64,000 bases of DNA from Candidatus Nitrospira nitrosa (GTDB lineage Bacteria > Nitrospirota > Nitrospiria > Nitrospirales > Nitrospiraceae). The notes beneath the pieces are model-generated. The model searched no databases. It was given only the letters and a program-made list of their open reading frames with translations, and was not told the DNA's origin. Location: assembly GCF_001458735.1 (NCBI RefSeq), contig NZ_CZQA01000001.1, forward strand, positions 248,001 through 312,000, written 5' to 3'. Below are positions 59,744 to 64,000 of the stretch, piece after piece (position 1 is the stretch's first letter; each line of letters begins with the position of its first letter). The position numbers were made by a program, and so were the translations under genes.

Positions 59744-60148
59744 TCAACAGGGCTGTCCGTTGAACAGACAGGGTTTGTAACGAGACAGATCGAACTCGGT
59801 ATTTTCCTGGTAGACCCGTTCATTGCCGTTGACCCCATCCTGCTCAGGATCGCTCCACATCGTGTGATTCCACCAATAGAACAACGGCTGGACTTCTGTC
59901 TGGTACACAGGATTGCCGTAGCTGCTGCGCGAATACTCCTGCACCAGTCGGCCAGTCACATAATCGATCTGGCCGTTGCCTTTCAGGGAATAGAGGAGAA
60001 TGAACAGGCGGGCTTCATGATCATAGAGCTCATCGATACGAGAGTTCAGATCAGGTTCAGCCGGGAGGGCATCCTTCCCCCACCCTGCCGCGGGAGGGCC
60101 AGCTAGAAGCCAACAGGAAACCGACAGAATGGCAAACAGTCGCACCAT
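59744..60148 (-). CDS. small exported protein of unknown function
   Basis: A 134-residue protein with a signal peptide (about residues 4-23, cleavage near AGWG), followed by acidic sequence containing NSRIDELYDHEARLFILLY, aromatic-rich FYWWNHTMW and two Cys near the end (PCLFNGQPC) that could form a disulfide. It is not similar to any family I recognise. It lies upstream of the AmpG-like gene on the same strand with about 200 bp between. Confidence 0.6.
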   Translation of the reverse strand: MVRLFAILSVSCWLLAGPPAAGWGKDALPAEPDLNSRIDELYDHEARLFILLYSLKGNGQIDYVTGRLVQEYSRSSYGNPVYQTEVQPLFYWWNHTMWSDPEQDGVNGNERVYQENTEFDLSRYKPCLFNGQPC

Positions 60149-60273
60149 TCATCACACCCAGACTGGACGAGCTTGTTTCCTCTGTTCAGCCACCAGAAGG
60201 CACTGGAAAGAGCTGAATCGGTGGCGAGACAACCTTGCCGGATTACGCATGACCTCCCTATAATGCCGGTCCT

Positions 60274-61611
60274 ATGGCAACAACCCGTGCCTCTCTACAT
60301 ACGCTCGGCTGCCGGCTGAATCAAGCCGAAACCTCGATCCTTGGGGAAGGACTCAGGCGAAAGGGGTTTGAGCTCGTCGAGTTCGGCCAACCGACGGATG
60401 TACTGATCCTCAATACCTGTTCTGTGACGGAGGACGCCGAACGTACCTCGCGTTACCTGATTCGTAAAACGCTGAAACACTCTCCCCATGCCTTCATCGC
60501 CGTAACCGGCTGTTATGCCCAGACGGGCATGGAGAGCCTCACGCAACAATCCGGGATCGATCTCATTGTCGGCCAGCAGTTTAAGATGGACCTGCCGGCG
60601 TACCTTCCTCCCCCCCATGAGCTTCGAAAACGGCCAGCCGCAGAGGTTCACCACACGAAGACGATCTCGCGCGCAGACTTTGAGCTACCCTATTTCGCCG
60701 AGCCTGGCTCGACTCGTGCCTTACTCAAGATACAAGATGGCTGCAGTGCCATGTGTAGCTTCTGTATCATTCCATTCGCACGGGGGCATGAACGCAGCAG
60801 GAAGCTTGACGATATTCTGAGCGAAGTACGGAGTTTAACGGCCGGGGGCTATAAGGAGATTGTGCTGACGGGGGTAAATATCGGCCAATACAAGCAGCAG
60901 GGCGTTGACTTTTGTACGATGCTTCGCCGCCTCGACCAAATTACGGACCTTGAACGAATCCGCATTTCGTCGATCGAACCCACGACCGTCACCGACGAAT
61001 TGCTCGACCTCCTCGCCTCGTCCAAAAAATTCTGCCCCTATCTGCACATCCCTCTGCAAAGCGGAGACGACGAGATCTTGCAGGCCATGAACCGTCGCCA
61101 CACCATCAAGGAATACAGGGCATTAATTGATAGGGCATTCGCCAAGATTCCCGACCTCGGCCTTGGAACAGATCTGATGGTAGGATTTCCTGGAGAGACT
61201 GAGATGGCGTTCCAAAATACCTTGGCGATCGCAGGGGACCTTCCGTTTTCCTATGTGCATGTCTTCCCCTACTCCGCGAGACCTGGCACGGCAGCCACTC
61301 GTCTGAAACAGCGGGTCCCGTCAGCCTTGGTGAAGAAACGCACCGAGCTGCTGTTGGAACTGGATCGTACCAAGCGGCTTGCCTTTCACAACAAACAGAT
61401 TGGAAAGACGGTTTCGGTCCTATTTGAAGCCGGAACCCGCGGCGCCCATCGGTTCGGCACCACCCCCAACTTTACACGAGTGGCAGTGACAGACGCTGGT
61501 GATCTTCAGAATCAGATCATGCCCGTGACCATTACTGCTGCAACGGACCGTCACGGATTCGGCCACATCGCTTCGGCCCAAGCGATGCCCTCTACTATGG
61601 CACTGCTATGA
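60274..61611 (+). CDS. mtaB: tRNA t6A37 methylthiotransferase
   Basis: A 445-residue radical SAM methylthiotransferase that converts t6A37 to ms2t6A in tRNAs reading ANN codons. The N-terminal UPF0004 cluster cysteines lie in TLGCRLNQAE, LNTCSVTE and GCYAQTG; the radical-SAM cluster is CSAMCSFC in KIQDGCSAMCSFCIIPFARG. HIPLQSGDDEILQAMNRRH is typical, and a TRAM-like end follows. The DGCSAMCSFC form and TLGCRLNQ point to MtaB rather than MiaB. Its stop overlaps the miaB start (ATGA). Confidence 0.93.
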   Translation: MATTRASLHTLGCRLNQAETSILGEGLRRKGFELVEFGQPTDVLILNTCSVTEDAERTSRYLIRKTLKHSPHAFIAVTGCYAQTGMESLTQQSGIDLIVGQQFKMDLPAYLPPPHELRKRPAAEVHHTKTISRADFELPYFAEPGSTRALLKIQDGCSAMCSFCIIPFARGHERSRKLDDILSEVRSLTAGGYKEIVLTGVNIGQYKQQGVDFCTMLRRLDQITDLERIRISSIEPTTVTDELLDLLASSKKFCPYLHIPLQSGDDEILQAMNRRHTIKEYRALIDRAFAKIPDLGLGTDLMVGFPGETEMAFQNTLAIAGDLPFSYVHVFPYSARPGTAATRLKQRVPSALVKKRTELLLELDRTKRLAFHNKQIGKTVSVLFEAGTRGAHRFGTTPNFTRVAVTDAGDLQNQIMPVTITAATDRHGFGHIASAQAMPSTMALL

Positions 61612-62939
61612 GCATGAAAACCCTTCCTCGTGTTCATATCGAGACGTTCGGTTGTCAGATGAACGAGTCTGACAGCGAGCTCGTTCGTGCGATGCTGAAG
61701 CAGGAAGGGTTCGTCTTCACTGAGGACCGTGAACGGGCGGATGTAGTCTTAGTCAACACCTGCGCGATCAGGGAGAATGCGCACAAAAAGATCTACCTCC
61801 ATCTTTCCGAACTCAGGGCGGTAAAAAAGCAACGCCCGCTGGTCGTCGGCGTGCTTGGGTGCATGGCTCAGAATCTCAAAAGCGAGCTGGCCCAAAAGGA
61901 ACCGCTCATTGACGTCTTGGCCGGGCCAGATTCGTACCGACAACTCCCCACGTTGTTGACGACTGCGCTTGACGCCCAAGAACAGGGACTCGCTCGGAAG
62001 GGGTTTGCGCTCGACCTTTCCGAATATGAGACGTATGAAGGAATCCTCCCGGACCGCGACGACGGGGTCAATGCCTGGATCACCGTCATGCGAGGCTGCG
62101 ATAATTTTTGCTCCTTCTGTGTCGTTCCCTATACTCGGGGACGTGAACGATCGCGTGATCCGGAATCCATTCTACTCGAAGCTCGTGATGCCGCAACCCG
62201 TGGGTTCAAACAGATCACCTTGCTCGGCCAAAATGTAAATTCCTACCGCCATGAGGAATGGGACTTTGCCAAGCTCATCGGCGCCGTCGCAGACCAGCCT
62301 GGCATTGAGCGAGTCCGGTTTACTTCGCCACACCCCAAAGACTTTCCTCAGACCTTGATCGAAGCCATCGCCACACATCCTAAAATCTGCAAGCATGTTC
62401 ACCTCCCGCTTCAGTCGGGGAGCGATCGGATCCTCGACATGATGGGGCGCACCTATACCGGTGCTGAATATCTATCCTTGGCAGAACACATCCGAGCCAT
62501 CATCCCCGATGTCGTCCTGACCACGGATATCATCTGCGGGTTCTGTTCTGAAACTGATGAAGACTTCCAGGCCACCGTTCGCCTGGTGGAACAAGCCCAA
62601 CTCGACTCTGCCTATATCTTCAAGTACTCGGAGCGGAAGAATACGATCGCAGCACGAAAGTATATCGACGATGTGCCGGATCAGCTGAAGGGGCAGCGGG
62701 TAGCCAAGTTAATGGAGATTCAACGGGCCATTACTGCGGAGCGCAACCGTCGCTACATCGGGAAAACCGTAAAGATCTTGATCGAAGGCGACGCAACCAA
62801 GTCCTCAACACAGGGCATGGGGAAAACCGACGGAAACATCACGGTCGTTTGGGACAAACACACCGGCCACTCCAAGCCAGGAACACTGCTGACTAAACAC
62901 ATCTTTGACGCCTCAGCTGCAACCCTATACGGGAAATAA
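61608..62939 (+). CDS. miaB: tRNA i6A37 methylthiotransferase
   Basis: A 443-residue radical SAM enzyme that adds a methylthio group to i6A37 in tRNAs reading UNN codons. Cluster cysteines: TFGCQMNESDS, NTCAIRENA, GCMAQNLK, then CDNFCSFC in VMRGCDNFCSFCVVPYTRGRE. LLGQNVNSYRHE and HLPLQSGSDRILDMMGRTYT follow, and a C-terminal TRAM domain (about 375-440). It is translationally coupled to mtaB. Having both paralogues side by side suggests a duplication with retained specialised roles. Confidence 0.95.
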   Translation: MSMKTLPRVHIETFGCQMNESDSELVRAMLKQEGFVFTEDRERADVVLVNTCAIRENAHKKIYLHLSELRAVKKQRPLVVGVLGCMAQNLKSELAQKEPLIDVLAGPDSYRQLPTLLTTALDAQEQGLARKGFALDLSEYETYEGILPDRDDGVNAWITVMRGCDNFCSFCVVPYTRGRERSRDPESILLEARDAATRGFKQITLLGQNVNSYRHEEWDFAKLIGAVADQPGIERVRFTSPHPKDFPQTLIEAIATHPKICKHVHLPLQSGSDRILDMMGRTYTGAEYLSLAEHIRAIIPDVVLTTDIICGFCSETDEDFQATVRLVEQAQLDSAYIFKYSERKNTIAARKYIDDVPDQLKGQRVAKLMEIQRAITAERNRRYIGKTVKILIEGDATKSSTQGMGKTDGNITVVWDKHTGHSKPGTLLTKHIFDASAATLYGK

Positions 62940-62948
62940 GAATTCCGT

Positions 62949-62984
62949 CTCTACCGTCTGGTAGAGGGCTGCCGACGGCAGCCC
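62949..62984. terminator. double hairpin between convergent miaB and SBBP gene
   Basis: Two perfect stems follow each other: CTCTACC/GGTAGAG with loop GTCT (62949-62966) and GGGCTGCC/GGCAGCCC with loop GAC (62966-62984). They lie in the short gap between convergent genes and could end transcription from both sides, although no T-run follows. Confidence 0.55.
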
Positions 62985-63007
62985 CCCAGATGTGATGCTC
63001 CAGGCAC

Positions 63008-64000
63008 TCACTTCACTTCTGCGGTAATGGACTTGCTCCCGCTGTCGTTTCCAATGGTCAGGCTCACCGTCACCGAATTCGTGACGCCGGTCACATCCAC
63101 TCCGTGTCCCTCTAGCGTGAGTCCGTAGTCGTTGCCGAGAATCAACGACCGCAGCACCGCTTCGAGGTGCACGCCATTAATCGTCCCCTCGAAGACGAAG
63201 CGTCCCTTGTACTGTTTGAAGGAGCCGGCCGGAATCGTGGTGGAGAACGTGCCCACATGAACCACCACCGGCTCCATGAGCGGAGCGATCCCGTTATTAC
63301 CGGAACCGAGGGTGAAGGTCGCCTGCAGCTCGAATGCCTGATCGAGCACATGGATCTCAGCTTTCGGCCCAATCGCGGCGAACGAGATGATCGAGCTGCC
63401 CTCGGTAATCTTCGCCACAAACACATCGGTATTGCCGCCGTACGTACTCTGGGCACTACCCGTGGTCCCCGGAAAGTTCGACGATTTGTTAAACCCATTC
63501 ACAGAGGCGTTGCCCGTCGCATCCACCGCAATCCCAGTGCCTGCTTCAAAACCACTGCCGCCCAGATAGGTGGCCCAAGACAACACGGGGTCGATGATGA
63601 GCGGTCGGCTCTGGTCATAAGCCGCTACCTGAAAAGCCACTTGCGCTGTGGTGCGTGACAGGGGCACCACCGACGCCGAGTGGGTGGTCGCGGACTCCAC
63701 AGCCAGCAGCATATAACTCCCGGCCAGGAGGTGCTTCTCCCCCTGGACATCTCGCTGATAGACCACCGGCTTTTGCACACGCAGCGTGGGAGCCATGCCC
63801 GTGCCTGTCTACATCGAGGTTGGCGGCAGGGTCAGGACGAGATCGCCCGCCTGGTCCACCGCCCGCTGGTCCGCGCCCTCGAACGCCACCCTGATCTGGG
63901 TGGGATCAGCCCCAGAGGCCAGGATGAGGTCATACTCGAGCCGGCCCTCCGTTCCGTAATAGACCAGGTCAATCCCAGGATAAAGGTCTTTGAAGACTAT
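63008..64000 (-). pseudogene. SBBP-repeat surface protein, interrupted by an in-frame stop and cut by the window edge
   Basis: From 64000 downwards the minus strand reads the end of a DUF7948-type N-terminal domain (KDLYPGIDLVYYGTEGRLEYD), reaches a TAG at 63809-63811, and continues in the same frame through PVVYQRDVQGEKHLLAGSY, one SBBP repeat (WATYLGGSGFEAGTGIAVDATG) and a C-terminal beta-rich domain ending SKSITAEVK. In intact relatives these parts are continuous, so the TAG most likely inactivates the gene; a new start at 63796 would make only the last 262 residues. Only one SBBP repeat is present where many are usual, so an internal deletion is also likely. Confidence 0.75.

Overview
The window is a 64 kb piece of a chromosome of a Gram-negative, moderately GC-rich bacterium. 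The gene set fits Nitrospirota, most likely a Nitrospira-like organism: a cobalamin-dependent ribonucleotide reductase, an unfused trp operon, abundant two-component kinases with HxxNNP-type H boxes, an SBBP-repeat protein and many small lipoproteins. The assignment is an inference from gene content; no rRNA or tRNA gene was seen.

Layout, left half. 0.1-1 kb: an exported cupredoxin and the tail of an IS481-type transposase. 1.1-5.4 kb: phoB-phoR-like two-component pair meeting, tail to tail, a Pit phosphate transporter and its DUF47/PhoU-like partner, followed by fabH. 6.6-9 kb: a BamD-like TPR lipoprotein and a ccdA-tlpA thiol-redox pair. 9.3-12 kb: metK and ahcY (activated methyl cycle), each followed by a hairpin. 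12-16 kb: an indoleamine 2,3-dioxygenase family protein, a slipin, a DUF429 protein and a lipoprotein cyclase (kynurenine-formamidase superfamily). 16.2-16.8 kb: bolA plus a monothiol glutaredoxin. 17-21.6 kb: a compact signalling operon of a receiver, a Rossmann-fold/histidine-kinase fusion, a Cache-HAMP-PAS kinase and a DUF3365 haem-c protein. 21.8-26 kb: PerM-like permease, bactofilin and a class A PBP. 26-37 kb: a 3,042-residue mosaic repeat protein (DUF4347, LamG, delta-60, cadherin-like modules, C-terminal membrane segment) followed 21 bp downstream by another histidine kinase.

Right half. 37.4-38.2 kb: a complete IS5-family element (841 bp, 14-bp inverted repeats, CTAG duplication), next to a decayed CPBP/MrtJ-like intramembrane protease gene. 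39-46.4 kb: LysM lipoprotein then trpE-G-D-C-F-B-A on the minus strand. 46.5-48.1 kb: an IS110-family, IS1111-group element with 15-bp subterminal inverted repeats and a long 3' non-coding part that probably carries the guide RNA. 48.2-56.7 kb: ligA, a CorC/CNNM protein, rlpA, a double ACT-domain protein and nrdJ, the last with a pair of NrdR-like boxes bracketing a sigma70-like promoter. 57-60 kb: small hypothetical proteins and an AmpG-like permease. 60.3-62.9 kb: mtaB-miaB tRNA methylthiotransferases. The window ends in an SBBP-type protein interrupted by an in-frame TAG.

The parts most worth following up are the 17-21.6 kb sensory operon with its Rossmann-kinase fusion and haem protein, the giant surface protein coupled to a kinase, the IDO/cyclase neighbourhood, and the IS1111-group non-coding region.
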